Below, in pieces: positions 22,590 to 36,500 of a DNA stretch of 64,000 nucleotides. A model generated the notes under the pieces. That model searched no databases and was not told the origin of the DNA. It was given only the letters and a program-made list of their open reading frames with translations. The DNA is taken from NCBI GenBank assembly GCA_028023455.1, contig JAQFVV010000036.1:5697576-5761575 (forward strand). Reading direction: 5' to 3'. The DNA is from Epiperipatus broadwayi. Taxonomy: Eukaryota > Onychophora > Udeonychophora > Euonychophora > Peripatidae. Positions within the stretch are counted from its first letter, which is position 1, and each line of letters starts with the position of its first letter. A program made the position numbers and the translations under genes.

Positions 22590-25500
22590 GCACATATTAC
22601 ATGATTTTTCAAGAACTTGTTATATCTCACCTTACCTTCAAATAATAGTCACAGACTCATGTAAATACAAACATGTGTAAATACATTTCTAATAATACAT
22701 TTGTTATTGAATATGGAAGACAAATATATATTCATATTTACAATATATTTTATAATGGCTATAATCGACTTGCTATTGTTGGTAAGGTAAAGCTCCTAGT
22801 TCTCAAGTAAACTATGGAAAAAGGAATGCAACTGCCCTTATAAGTTTCCTTCCACTTCTAAAAGTATTTTGGCCACACTGCTTCATGAGTAGGTCCCATG
22901 ACCTTTATGTCAACTATGGCAGCTTACCTTGTGCCAGCATTTGATTCTAACAGCTTCCAGTCCTGAACATGACTATTTAGCTTAACAATTACTGTCTGGA
23001 GAATTAATATATATATATATGTGCTCTGCGCACAGTTAATGAAGCTATTAATAAATTGTCAAAATTTTTACTGCCAAGTGCTTTCAAGACAGTCTACAGT
23101 CCCATATTCATGGTGAGTTATTCTGTTAATAACTGTAAAACTATGCAAATTTTATGCAAATTTATATGCAGATGTTACGTGGACCATTTCAAGATAGGGA
23201 ATAGCAGGCCTCTCTTTTGTTGATTGCCGATGGGTCAGCCACAATGAAGTAAGTTTCCCTAACTTTACGTTTGGTGTCATTTGTTTCAGAGCAAACGACA
23301 CTGGCTGTGATAGGTAGAATATAAATTCTGTCTTTCATCTTTATTATAGTAGTTCTCTGACTCTATCTTCAAAAAGAGTGACTATTTATTGTCAGATCCC
23401 TGTTTTTAATGGAAACTTTTGGATTAAATGAGCATCATCACCTATTGGTCTGTTCTTGCCATTGGCTATGCATTATTTATCTGTATACAAATAGGATCAT
23501 AGCAGTGAATGTTCAATCCAATCAAGACAAGATGAAATCTGGTTTACTCTATTATTTCAAGATAAGTTAAGACTTTTTTAGATAATGATTACAACATAAT
23601 CAGAAGTATTTCTACTTAAATTATATATACTGTTATTATTTAATGTTGTTATAATTTAAAATTTACATATATATTGTATTTTCCAAGATTAGTGCTATAT
23701 GTCACAGTATATAAAAAAAATAAAGAAGTTTGTTGATCTTGTTTAATTTCATTTCACTTTATCTATGGATAATGGAGGTCTTGAAATATAGATGTTAACT
23801 AGATAACCATGACAACCTAATATTTTAAAATAATATTATTTATTATTGATATTAGCATTAAATTATAAATTGATTGTGCTCAATTTTAGGGAAAATGTAA
23901 ATAAGTGAATAGATAAATAAATGTGGAAAAATAATTAAATGAATCATAAAATAAACCACTTGATTAAAATCATTATTATTAATTATTGTGTTCATTTTGT
24001 TATTACATTTTCCAACAACTTATTTATTACAAAATTAAATGTTTTATGTTTCATATATGTCAATTTATTAATTAGTTTATTGAAATATATTATTACAAGT
24101 AATATATATATATATATATTTATTTATTAAAAGGTGCTGAAAATGTAATTTTTTTTATTTATTTTTTGATTAAAAGTTAAAAGTAATATTGAAATTGTAA
24201 AACAAAAAAAATTCTTTTATATTTACTGTATCCAATATTTAACACCTTCATTGCATTGGAGGCAAATTTTATTAAACAATTTTCTTATATAAATGGGTGA
24301 AAATTGAGTTATATTGGATAGTTGCCTTAACAACATTGAAGTCAGCAAAGATATGTTATAAATAGAACTGAAAAGCTGCAACTCAAGTTCTTATAAGTTT
24401 ATCGTTGCTTAGAATGGATGCTTTTATATTCGTCTTTAAAAATTTATCAAATTTATTTTCTAAAGTGATTATTTCTAAAACCATGGGAGGATAAAATCTG
24501 TCTCCCCATTTAACTGGGGCAGTTTGTTGATGAAATTCCAAGGGAAATGGCAAAATGTAATTTTAAAAAAAAACCCATCAAAATGCATTTTATTGCAAGT
24601 AAGCTATAAAAATATTCCATTGTGATGAATACAAACCCCATGATGTGTATATTGATATTATATTTTGATCAATGAATTAATTAATTCAACTTCTATATGA
24701 TATTAAGATACCGAAATTTTAGTTTCTTAACTTGAAAAAAAAACTAGCATTTATTACTCATTTGGATGTAACTGAATTTGTCAACGAAAGAATTCTCTTT
24801 GTATATTATTACCAATGGAAAAAAAGAAAATAAAGCCAGTGATGTGTAGTTTTACATGGTCCAAATATCTATTATTTTAAAAAGTTGTATATATATGTCT
24901 ATACTTGAAAAAAATACAGGATTTTAAAAAAAAATAATTGAATTTAAATCGTCAATTATTATCACATTTGTCTTCTCTACTTTAAGAACTCTTTCTACAC
25001 ATTGGGATCAGAAATAAAGAAACAGAATTATGATTAACCACTGGGTAAAAAAGGAAAAGACTTTTCACTTAGGTGATATATCTATATGTATATTTTTCAT
25101 TAAAAAAGGTGTACGTTTTGTTCATATTTTATTTTAAAACATAGGACTAAATAGTATTTATGAGTTATTACATGACCGATGCAAAAAAAGTCAGAGAGAT
25201 TAATTTTTGTTAATATTATTTAAAGTCTTATCTGATGATATAGGTGAATTTATGACCCGACATTTTCAAATGTTTAAATTTTTTATATTCCAAGATTTAA
25301 CTCATGAATATTCACAGAATGATAGATTTTCAAATTAATTAGACATATTCGAAAGAAATCGCATTTGTATTTTTGTCCTTAACTGATTACAATTACAGTC
25401 AATTGCATACATCGTTTATTTTCGTTATTTTTTTATTGTTAATTTGATTGCTATCCTTCCTAATTCTTGTTATAAACCAATAAATCTAAAACTGATTAAA

Positions 25501-25980
25501 ACCCAGTAAATTTGTCTAATTATTTTTTTTAAGTCTGCAAAGTAATTTTTGATACTTAAATCTTAATCTAAGATCAAACCAATATCCTATGTGAAATGTG
25601 GTTATAAAAATGTCTACTTTATTATACATTATTATTTAAGTCTAATTAGATGTGAATTTTATATTGTCATTACATTGAAATATTTGTTTGTTTATCTAAA
25701 ATTAATATTGGTAGTATAAATATTTTCATTAGTTCTTGGTTAATCATTGTTACGTTTGTCTTATCTGGTTATAAAGACTGTGATAGATTTTATTCTGTCA
25801 TGAGTCAGAATGACTTGCCTTAATTACCTTTTTAACTTCTTTGAGGTGGATCGTAAATTTTACTAACTATTATAACTTAATATCTATTTTTAGTTTGGAC
25901 AACTGCCAATAATCGTTTTCTATAAGTGTTATAAAATCCATTTTTATAATCAATTGGCTGGAGATTTAAGTAGATGTTTA
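22590..25980. other. Unassigned AT-rich DNA
   Basis: Nothing firmly assigned. The part at 22740-23540 is less AT-rich. At 23070-23110 the text GTGCTTTCAAGACAGTCTAC resembles the PLE terminal pattern, so this may be an old PLE end. No splice-bounded exon was convincing. Confidence 0.4.
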
Positions 25981-25984
25981 ATCA

Positions 25985-26310
25985 TTAAGCATCACATGAT
26001 CACATTTCCTATACTAGCACATTAATTGTTGATAAACAGAGCAAAACTCTCCATACAGTATTGCCACCTGTGCTAAACAGAGTAATCAATGGATGCCAGA
26101 AGGCTTGTGCATAAAATCCCTATCCAATGCCTACTCATCCAATATCCCCAGACTAGTTTCTGGCTTGTGGCCTTCGTCAGTGAAACTAGTCTGGGGATAT
26201 TGGATGAGTAGGCATTAGATAGGGATTTTATGCATAAGCCTTCTGGCATCCATTGATTACTCTGTTTAGCACAGGTGGCAATACTGTATGGAGAGTTTTG
26301 CTCTGTTTAG
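25985..26310. repeat. Family E fold-back, copy E3 (near-perfect)
   Basis: Arms 26033-26160 and 26183-26310 are nearly identical inverted repeats of about 128 bp around a 22-base loop. The flank at 25989-26020 carries the E-family CATCACATGATCAC terminus. On the minus strand the loop region reads CTGACGA, GGC/GCC around CACAA, then GAAAC. Confidence 0.85.
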
Positions 26311-26319
26311 ATGTTTAAT

Positions 26320-27160
26320 ATCAGTGATTATAATTCGGTAAATATGCAATAAAAACCTACAGTATATTTGATATAATGATGTGATTAGGTATTATAAAAT
26401 GCAAGATTATCTAATAGATTTATTGATAATGAATATTCTTGTAAAGTGTTTCATTTTAATACATAACATAACAATAATTGCATATTGATATAATGTAAAG
26501 TATGGATAAAATATTAATATTATTTATAACATTTTATTAAATTAGATATAAAAGTGAGTAAGGGTTTATTTTATTTAAACGTTATAAATATTGTAGGTTT
26601 ATAAAACATTGTCAAAATGTTATTATAATTATTTAGAAACTAGTTGATTAATTAGTGAATATCATTAAATTTTAATGTAGATTTACATTACTATAAATAA
26701 TATTAGAATAGTAAAGTATATCAGAATTTAATTATTTATTGATTTGAATTTGGTTTTGTTCAATTATAAATTAAATAGATATTTTAGGCATATATCATTA
26801 TTTAGGAGAATGATATATGATTTCACTGTGTATCAGACTTTATTTTGGGATAATAAATAGATTTGGTGATATCTGAGGTGATGACCTTGTTTACTGCCTT
26901 TTGTTTTAAATACTATTTGAATAAATTACATTTTAATAGATTGTCATTACTATTTTACTTTAGGGTAGTAGACAATCTAAATAATTATGTATTGAAAATA
27001 TTGTTATTGCCTAGTGTGACCAATGTCTGAGTTAGATAATTTTATGCAGATTATAACAGTTACTACTTATTGATGCATGTTTTGCTCTGTTATCAATAAT
27101 ATTTAAACCCCAAGGGCATTTCTTCATTATCTTTTATTTTCATTACAAAATGGTGACCAA
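26320..27160. other. AT-rich DNA, no supported feature
   Basis: No gene or repeat recognised. Confidence 0.5.
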
Positions 27161-27225
27161 TTATTGGGCTATGTTTTATTCAGATTACATTAACCTTTTC
27201 CCAATGTCATCATTTTTATTACATT

Positions 27226-27265
<40 letters not shown>

Positions 27266-27274
27266 AATGTAATA

Positions 27275-27309
<35 letters not shown>
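27161..27309. repeat. Module shared with 32356-32425 plus AT palindrome
   Basis: The stretch TTATTGGGCTATGTTTTATTC onward (27161-27231) is almost identical to 32356-32425, the spacer between the two C units. It runs into an AT repeat flanked by TTTTTATTACATTACA and its complement (27213-27281), then another AT run. Confidence 0.8.
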
Positions 27310-27312
<3 letters not shown>

Positions 27313-27788
27313 ACCTATATTGATATAGACACATATAATTTTTATCTAAAATTATTATTAAAGTAATCTTTCGTAAAAGAAAAACATAAAATTAAATGTT
27401 GAAGAGTTTATTCAGTTTGTTTTAGAAAAAGATAGGAATTAAATAGTTTTTATTAGTATTCGTAAAAATATAAATATACAAATCTCTTTTCATTCAATTT
27501 TAATTAAAGAAAAAATAATGTTAAAACTAAATAGTAAATTGTATTAAAAATATATGTGCGTATATATGTACATTTGTAAATATATAAAATGTATGTGAAA
27601 GTTAGGGAAGATTATCATTGAAAAACACGGCAATGGCTATTAGATATTAATTAATATAAAACAATACATTTTTGCATGGCTATTACTAATTAAGCAATCT
27701 TTCAAAACACGTTTATCAAAGGATTAATTGATAAGGAATTTGACAACAGATCTTTGCCGGAGATATCAGAAAGACAACACGTTGCAGA

Positions 27789-27796
27789 TATAAATA
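27789..27796 (+). promoter_or_regulatory. TATA box in putative LTR H
   Basis: TATAAATA about 480 bp into the putative LTR, immediately upstream of the less AT-rich half, as expected for an LTR core promoter. Confidence 0.4.
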
Positions 27797-28550
27797 GACC
27801 TTTTTTATCGGACAGTAAGCAGTTCCACAAATTAATTGAGTTGAGACAGATCAGTTCACAAAGTTATTGAGAGAGTGCAGTTCGGAAATTAATTGAGTCA
27901 GCTAAGAAACAAAATGCAGTGCTGAGAAAATTTTGGAACGCACGTTCACCTCCAGCCCAGATGTCCGAGAAAACAGCAGATCTGCCCGTGAAATAATGTC
28001 AGCTTAACATCTTAGAAAATCTCCGTCAGTATCTATTTGTCTCCGATAGCAATAATTATGAAAATCAGGAAACTCAGAAGGAAACATCCCAGCCGGCTGG
28101 AAGCATTCATACTGGAACCATTCATACTGGAAGAAAACAAAGTGTTAAATCTACGTTCAAAATCCTAGGTAAAACATTTGCTTATTTTCGTTTATACTGT
28201 TATAGCCATTGCATTTCATTAATTCATGCGAATCCTCCAAGAGTCTAATTATATGAACTCGATATCATACATAAATGAACTATTGATATGTGTGTGATTA
28301 AATTTCAAATGCTATGTAATACCTTAATATTATTATGTGTGTGCATGAGTTAATATGTGCGTGATCCTTATATCAATATTATTAGTTAAATTAGATAAAT
28401 ACCAGTGTTTTGTTATGAAAGTAAACAAGAATATTTAAACTAGTTTAGAAATGTTAATTTAAAATATGCGTGTGTTTTATTAGAATGTTTAAATTTAGTA
28501 AATAAATGTTAGTTAATAAATTATCTTTAAAATTAAACTTTATATGTCGG

Positions 28551-28665
28551 TCAATTCTTTTTATCAATCCTTTTACCAAATTCTTTTTATCAATTCCTTT
28601 TTATCAATTCTTTTTATCAATTCCTTTTTATCAATTCTTTTTAACAAATTCTTTGTCAAGTCTTT
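28551..28665. repeat. Minisatellite, 15-17 bp unit
   Basis: About six imperfect copies of CTTTTTATCAATTC in tandem inside putative LTR H. Confidence 0.9.
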
Positions 28666-28984
28666 TAACCACTAATTAAGTATAATCTATTAGTGATTAC
28701 AAACAACTGAGCTAGTCGTGGATTTAGGCGTTGGGTTAGTTGCCACTATTCAAAGTGTGCTGTCTATTCTTTTAGAATAAGCAGCTGGCACCCGTGTTTA
28801 TACACAAACAAAAAAAGTGCTTTGAACTTGGTGTTGAACTCAACAGTCGAGAAGAAGTTATGTCCTGGAAATGTAACATTAGTTATATACTTTATAGCTA
28901 TCATTTGGGCATACATACTCTCCGAGTATGTTCTTCTCTGCCTAAGAGACCGGTGATTCGAATTATCATATTCGAATACGGTTC

Positions 28985-31900
28985 AATATATATATATATT
29001 ATAATGGGATAGAGTGGGTGAAGTGGGAGGAACAAGGAATTGAACTGGGTGATGGCAAATCATCATCACTCCAAGTTAAAAAATCAATAATTTACCAAAG
29101 TGTATATAAGTAAGATATATTAAAGAGAACATGAGATCAAGAGAGATCTCTGAGAACATTGGGGGATCAGACAGCTACTAAAAGCATAACTAACTATACA
29201 TCAATCATATATCAACCAGCATTATCAATAAGTCAAAATAAGTATGAGTACTATTCAAAATACCATTCATCATCATTGATGATGGGAATAAACAAATCAG
29301 TACAATATATCAGAATAAAATCAACAGACCATCTTGTGGCTGGATTTAAACAATAAACAATATAAATCAACAGTCAACCTTGTGACTGGATTAGAAAATG
29401 GGTCTTCTTTAGACCAGTCTAACTATTGAGCCTTTGTCAGCTTGGGCAATTATTTAAACATAACTTGGATGCACCAGCTTAGTGACTATCCATTACAATG
29501 CACAATAATCAGAAATCGAAACAATAATGCTGGGACATTAAAACATGCTGATCATATCAATGCTCTGGTCACTTGTACTGGCCAACTATAAACTTAATTT
29601 TTTTAACAAGACTAAACTAAAATAAAATATAGTGCGTGGGCTTTAAAGAGTATCCTCTTTTGTGCCAACCAGGATGATGATTGATCATCTCTGGATGCCC
29701 CAAAGCATTAAATACAAATCCCCATTCATATGTTCATCCCGTGCATGAAACTAACTCAGAGAACATAAGCTCTATTACTGTATGACCGAGAGATGATGGA
29801 AACAATTTTTAACAATTAAATAAGTTTATTAATAACAATAGAAAAATGAATTTAGGTCTTATAAGGGTTCTGATTTTGAAAAGTATACAATAATAAAAGT
29901 CATTATACTGTAATTTACAATATTACTACAAAATTCAAGTTATTACATTAATTGCATTATTTCTTAGTTTCTATAAACGCATATATATATATATATCCAT
30001 ACACAGACATGCGTTTTATAATATACAAGGAATACATTTCAATTAACATAAAATAATTATAAAAAAATGATAAAAATTTACATGTATATGTGCACAGACG
30101 TGCGATTTAGGTATATACAATTAATATTCAATAACAAAATGCTTAAATTTGCATATATGTCCTATTTGACAAGCATTGACATATATGTGCGCACAGATTA
30201 TTTATAAATTTAATTTTGTCAAACAATAAATAACAACAATTTCTACAATTACAAATTCCATTTGAATATACATAAAATTTACATATTTAATCAATATTAA
30301 CCATTTGAATGCATGACTCATCAAAAAACGAGAAGATATGACATCATTCTAAATCGGCTACTTTTTATCCCACGTATACATATTATATGTCATTCGAAAG
30401 AAAATCAAAAGTTCTGTAAGATGGTGCCCTCTTCAGAATTATTTTACAAGTAAAAAATCAATAAAAATGACCATATATGTCAAAAAAAACCAAAGCACCG
30501 CCTCCTCACCAACTTTTCTTGAATCTTATTGGCTGTCCAACTTCTGTCAGAAAGGGAAATGGCTGCCAAAAAGTAAAAAGTTACGTTCATTTTGATTTTT
30601 ATTACGAAAATGATAAACGAATGTTTACAACATTTTAAACAATATTTGAATTGAATTACAAATTATTATTGATAAAATAATACTAAAAATCAAATTATTT
30701 TAGAAAAATAGTTAAGATATTACCAAGAATTATTTATTTATTGCTACATATTGATCGTAACGTTAAAGTGAAAAAAAAAAGATTGCTGACGCAATCTTTT
30801 TTGGTTGGTTGAATAGCAGTTACTTTTATTTTACCGCAATTGAATATTTTTTAAATTATAAATCAAATTTTATTTTTGAAAAGACTTTCGTTTGCTTTCG
30901 TAATCTGACAATTCAGTAATATACTTTTTACAAATGAAACTAACGTATTTATATTATTAAAAGTGATCTATTTTAACAATAGATTTTGTTAAAGTTGTGA
31001 GTTGTCCAATTAAAAGTTTTGATTTTTAACTCATTTGGCCAATTAAATAATAATCATTGAAAGGGTTAAAAAAAACTCAGTTTATCAAATTCTATTACAG
31101 CTTTCTTAATTCTTTTTTTTTTTTTAAAGAAAGTATAGTCAATTTTCGAGAGGTTAGAAAGCTTTTTATTAGGTTACCTCTTAACTAATTAAAAATATCT
31201 TTAAATTTAAAAATATAGATTTAAAATGTCTTTCCAAATGAATTATTTAAAAACAACTCACTTTTGTATACACATTTATCTGTGCTTCTCTTCGCATATG
31301 TAGACACAGCAGCATATGTATAACTACTTCTTTATTCAGCTGGTGTTTCTCTTGGGCAAGTTGTTTTTTTTTTTGGTCAATCCAGGAAATTGTCATTATC
31401 AGGTAAAAGTACATAATTTAGGTATGGTTGACTTTTTTTTCTTCTGTAGTCAGTTCCACTTATACTTGGTTTTTGTAAGTTTCAGGTCAGCAAGCTGTTT
31501 TCCAGAACACTTTTAAGGCTATGAATTACAAAGAATCTTGACCCATTTCCTCCATATAAATTCAAACTCCTGCTAAGGAAAACAGTCTACTATCATGCCT
31601 TCTTACATCCTTGTGGCAGTTCTCTTGATAATTATTCTAGCCATCTTTGCAGCTAGTTTTACTATGGCCATTTTCTGCTACAGTTACCAACTCTTCACAA
31701 AATACTTGAGCCAACTTTATAGCTAGCTCTTCTGCTAACTCTTATAAAACTGCAAGCCAAACTGTTCTCTTTAAAATCACTATCCAGACTTTGCAGTTGG
31801 CCTAGTGGCCACTGCTTAAAATGTTAAAAACTCTTCTGACCAACTCTTACAAAACTGCAAGCAGAACTGTTCTCTTCAAAAATCATTATCCAGACTGGAG

Positions 31901-32330
31901 CTAATTTGTATCAGCCCTTTTATAAACTCATCTAAGGTGAGAACAGCAGCTTGATTAAAAACAGTTTTTATTTTTATCTCACTAATCTCTTTGAAAACAT
32001 ATACATGTTTTTACTTAGGGGATTTCTAATAGATAAAAATTTTGTTTAATTAATTAAAATTTCAAAAATACAATAGGGTGTTTTTAAATTTCAAAATCAG
32101 ATAAATAATTAATAATAATGCAATATTTATATTTATTCAGACCTTTTTAAAATATTAATTTCATAATGAAATTTTACTTTAAGCCCAGAGTTATTTAACC
32201 CTTTACTTATTATTATTATTATTTTATTTTAGAAAATATAGAAAAATATCTACAAAAATTTATTCTGTGTTTATTTCTACTTTTCCTTTACTTTATATAT
32301 ATATATATATGCACACACACTATATTATTA
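28985..32330 (+). repeat. Tandem C unit, copy 1
   Basis: About 3.3 kb of noncoding sequence collinear with copy 2 (32493-38605 minus its LINE). Shared blocks include GATCTCTGAGA, the GTGACTGGATT block, AATAATGCTGGGACAT, and the end TTTATTTCTACTTTTCCTTT before an AT/CA repeat. Long, noncoding, starting in a TATAATGGG variant of TGTAACAGG, it may be an LTR or satellite-like unit. It contains a 765-bp MITE absent from copy 2. The short frames inside are not conserved between copies. Confidence 0.75.
30301..31065. mobile_element. piggyBac-like MITE
   Basis: A 765-bp insertion flanked by TTAA on both sides (30297-30300 and 31066-31069) with inverted termini CCATTTGAATG and (reverse) CCCTTTCAATG. 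TTAA target sites and CCC/T-rich ends are the hallmark of piggyBac-type transposons. The matching place in C copy 2 (about 37190-37230) lacks it. There is no transposase. An internal hairpin AAAAAAGATTGC/GCAATCTTTTTT lies at 30775-30802. Confidence 0.65.
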
Positions 32331-32419
32331 TGGGTGTACCATGTAACCCAACCGGTTATTGGGCTATGTTTTATTCAGATTACATTAATCTTTTCCCAAT
32401 GTCATCATTTTTATTACAT

Positions 32420-32423
<4 letters not shown>

Positions 32424-32492
<69 letters not shown>
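32424..32492. repeat. (AT)n microsatellite
   Basis: About 69 bp of uninterrupted AT dinucleotides between the two C units. Confidence 0.95.
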
Positions 32493-32496
<4 letters not shown>

Positions 32497-33560
32497 AACA
32501 GGAAAAGGAATTTGATGGTGAAGGTGATGGGATGGAATCATCATTATCACTCAACAAATGAAATTTCAATTAAAAATTAATTTAAATAATGTGATTTAAA
32601 GTGCAAAATTTAAGATATAATATAAAGTATTTAAGAGTTCAGATATTATTAAAGTTCAGAGTAAGAGATATTAAAATAAATGTTTCATATCACAAATATA
32701 TAGGCAATTTTATATATTAAAAGAGCACGAGTAATGAGATCTCTGAGAGATCAGCCAACTAACTCCTCAGAGTAACTAAAGGTATAATTAACCATTCATC
32801 AAACAGCATTATCAACAAGTATAAGCATAATTAACTATACTCAAATAATAACCATTCATCATCATAAATGATCAACAATCAAAAAAAATAGTCAATCTTG
32901 TGACTGGATTTGAAATGGGTCTCCTGTAGACCATGCTAACTATTTAGCCTTTACCAGTTTGGGGCAATTATTTAAACATAACTTAGATGCACCACTTCAG
33001 TGCTCATCCATCAGAATACATAAAAATCAAACAATAATGCTGGGACATGAAAACATGTTGTTCATCAACAATGATCTGGCTACTTACTACCATTAGTGGA
33101 TTGTCCAACTATAAACTTAATTTCTAATAGAGACTAAACTAAAATAAAATGTAGTGCATGGACTTTCATCAATATAATCCTCATGCAAAAACCAGAACAA
33201 TCATGCCAGAATGCCCTTAAATATTAAAAATAAATCCCCTTACATATATCAAACTATTATGCATGGATCTAGCTCAGAGAACATAAGTTATATTACTGTA
33301 TATGTGACCAAATATGATGATTTACATAATATCTTAAAAAATTTAGAATTAAAATTAATTTGAATAACTTTAGCAATTGGATAAGTTTATTAACAACAAT
33401 AAAAAATGGTATTATTACCTTAGAATAAGGCAATATACATATCAATAAACCTTTTTGATTTTTATTAACATACACTAATAAAAAAATTATCACATTGTGA
33501 TTTACAAAATTAATATACAAATTCATGTTATTACATTATGATTAAATATATATTCCATAT

Positions 33561-36500
33561 CATCATCATCATCATTATCAACCATTATCAATCCACTGCA
33601 GGATGAAGGTCTCTCCAAGTTTAATCCATCTTCTCCGATCTTTAGCTTCTCTTCTCCACATCACCCCTGCGCACTTTCTTATTTCATCCATCTCACATGT
33701 GGTCTCTTTCTGGGTCTTTTACAATCTCTTGGAATCCAGTTTAAAATTTTAATTGTCCATCTATTATCATCTCCTCTAGCAATATGTCCAGCCCAACTCC
33801 ACTTCAATCTTTTAATTTTTTCAATGATGTCAGTAACACCTGTTTGTTCTCTTACCCATACATTGCGTTTTCGATCTCTTCTTGTTACTCCCAACATACA
33901 TCTCTCCATACTTCTTTGAGTGGTCTGAAGTCTCTGTATTGCTCTTCTATTGAGTGTCCAAGTCTCAGATCCATAAGTAAGAACTGGTAAAACACATTTG
34001 TTAAAAACCTTCCTTTTCAAACACATAGGCATATTTCCTTTTAGTATCAAGTTATTTCTACCAAAAGCACTCCAACCAAGTTTAATTCTATGATTAATTT
34101 CCTCCATTATGTTTCCATCTGTATTAATAATCTGACCAAGGTATTTGTAACTGTTAACTTCTTCTAATTCATCATAATCAATCTTTATTTTCATATTTTG
34201 AGCAAACCGATTAAACATTACTTTAGTCTTTTTAACATTTATCTTTAGTCCTACTTTCCTACTTTCATCTGATAACTCCTGCAACATTTCCTGCAGCTCT
34301 GAAGCATTATTTGCAAAAACAACTACATCATCTGCGAAATCTAAATGACTTAAATAATCTCCATTTACTTTCACTCCTTTAGTTTCCCATTTTAATCCAC
34401 AAAATACTTCTTGCAGCACTGCTGTAAAAAGTTTTGGAGATATGGAGTCACCTTGTCTTACACCTTTCTCAATGTTGACTTTCCCAGTATCATTATGTAA
34501 TCTAATTGTTGCTGTTGCATTTTTATAAATATTCTTTAAAATATGACAATATCCTGGATCTATACCTTGATGATCCAATGCTTTAATCACTGAAGAAATG
34601 TTTATAGAATCAAATGCCTTTTCATAATCTACAAATCCAAAACATAATGACAACTCATATTCATTTGTCCTTTCTATAACTTCTCTCAATACCTGAATAT
34701 GATCTACTGTACTAAAACCACTTTTAAATCCAGCTTGTTCTCTTGGTTGGTGGAAATCCAATGTTCTCTGTAGACGAGTTGTAATTATCTTGGTAAAAAT
34801 TTTATATAAAACTGATAAAAGGCTGATAGGTCTGTAATTTCTAATATCTTCTTTATCACCTTTTTTAAATATTAATATTATTACTGCATTCTTCCAATCA
34901 TCCGGTACATCTTTATCATTTAGACATTTGGTATATAACTTTGCTAAAAAATTTTCTGTTTCTTCACCTGCTTCTTTTAATATATCAATTATAATTCCAT
35001 CATTACCTGGAGCCTTTCCTTTCTTCATACATTTAATTGCATTTCTCACTTCTTCATTTAAAATTCTGGGCAATTTGGAAGATGTAATAGATATAGGAGG
35101 TACTTGTTCTTTATTACTATATAATTCTTGATAAAAATTTTCTACCAATTTCATGATGTCATCTCTCTTTTTAGTAATAATTCCATCTTTTTTCCTTATT
35201 GCAGATATAAATTTCCTACCAATACCAAAATGTTGTTTTACATTCTTAAGACTTTTATTTTCTTCTACAGCTTTTCTTGCTAGTTCACAGTTATATTTTC
35301 TTATATCATTTTCAACTCTTTTCCGCACCATTTTACAAAATTCGAGATATTCAATTCTTTTTAGTGCATCATTTTTGTATATCTTCATATTTCTTCTTTT
35401 CTTCATAAATTCTCTAGTTTCAGTAGAAATTTTGTTGGTCAATTGCTGCTTTTTTCTACCAGCTATCTTTGTTGCAGTTTTTAAAAGTGTATCAGTTATT
35501 TTCATATTAATTTCATTCAAATCTGAATCATGTTCAAAATCTACTAATACTTGAAATCGATTTGTAAGTTCTAATTTAAATTCATTAGAATGTTTCTGAA
35601 GATTAGGAATATCAACTGTAAATATTGTTTTTCTTAACAATTTTTGTCTTTCTAGTTTTACATTAACACGTATCTTGCACCTTACTAATCGATGATCACT
35701 TCCTGTGTTAAATCTATTAAGAACATTACAATCTTGAAATATGTATTTCCTGTTAGTCAAAATATAATCCAATTCTGCTGTACCTTCATTTGGATGCTTC
35801 CATGTCCATTTTCTTTTAACATTTTTCTCAAAAAAAGAATTCATAATATAAAGTTTTTCTTTTTCTGCAAACTCCACAAGTCTATGTCCTCTCTCATTTC
35901 TATTACCATAACCAAAATTACCTACAGCACTTTCATCTTTCATTTGTTTACCAATTCTAGCATTAAAGTCTCCCATAACAATTTTAAAATGTTGTTTACT
36001 CTTATCAAAAGCCTTTTGTACATCCATATAAAAATCTTCTACTACTTCATCACTATGAGAACTTGTTGGGGCATAAACCTGAATTATCTGCATTTGGTAT
36101 CTGCTATTAAGTTGTATAACTAATCTTGCCACTCTGTCTGATACACCATCAATCTCCACAATATTGTTCTTCCACTTTTTATTTATAATGAATCCTACTC
36201 CACTTGTATTTCCAATATTTGTGCCTTTATAATAAAATATATGTCCACTTTTTAAATCAATTGTCTCTTCACCTTTTCTTCTAACTTCACAAAGTCCAAT
36301 AATATCCCATTTAATATAAGAGAGTTCTTCTTCTAATTCTTGCAATCTTCCTTCACTTGAAAGTGATCTGCAGTTGTAAGTACCTAAATAAAAAGTTGTC
36401 ATCAAATGGCAGCCTGGGTCTGCAATCAGGAGATTCTTAGCACCCTCCGCCTTCGGCCACCAACCGCTGCCTTGGTTGGTGACTTTACAGCCTCCTGGGA

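Larger units (their letters stand above)
27310..28783 (+). mobile_element. Probable LTR (H)
   Basis: A block beginning TGTACC and ending AAGCA, followed after two bases by TGGCACCCGTG, which could be a primer-binding site. Inside are a TATAAATA box (27789-27796) and, downstream of it, sequence richer in GC with ATTGAGT repeats resembling an LTR R/U5 region. No second LTR or coding region of this element is present. It interrupts the junction between the module at 27161 and the C unit at 28985. LTR identity is inferred from structure only. Confidence 0.4.

Noticed and set aside
32267-32515. 82-codon ORF with a Tyr-Ile repeat
   Set aside because: The repeat is an AT microsatellite read in frame.
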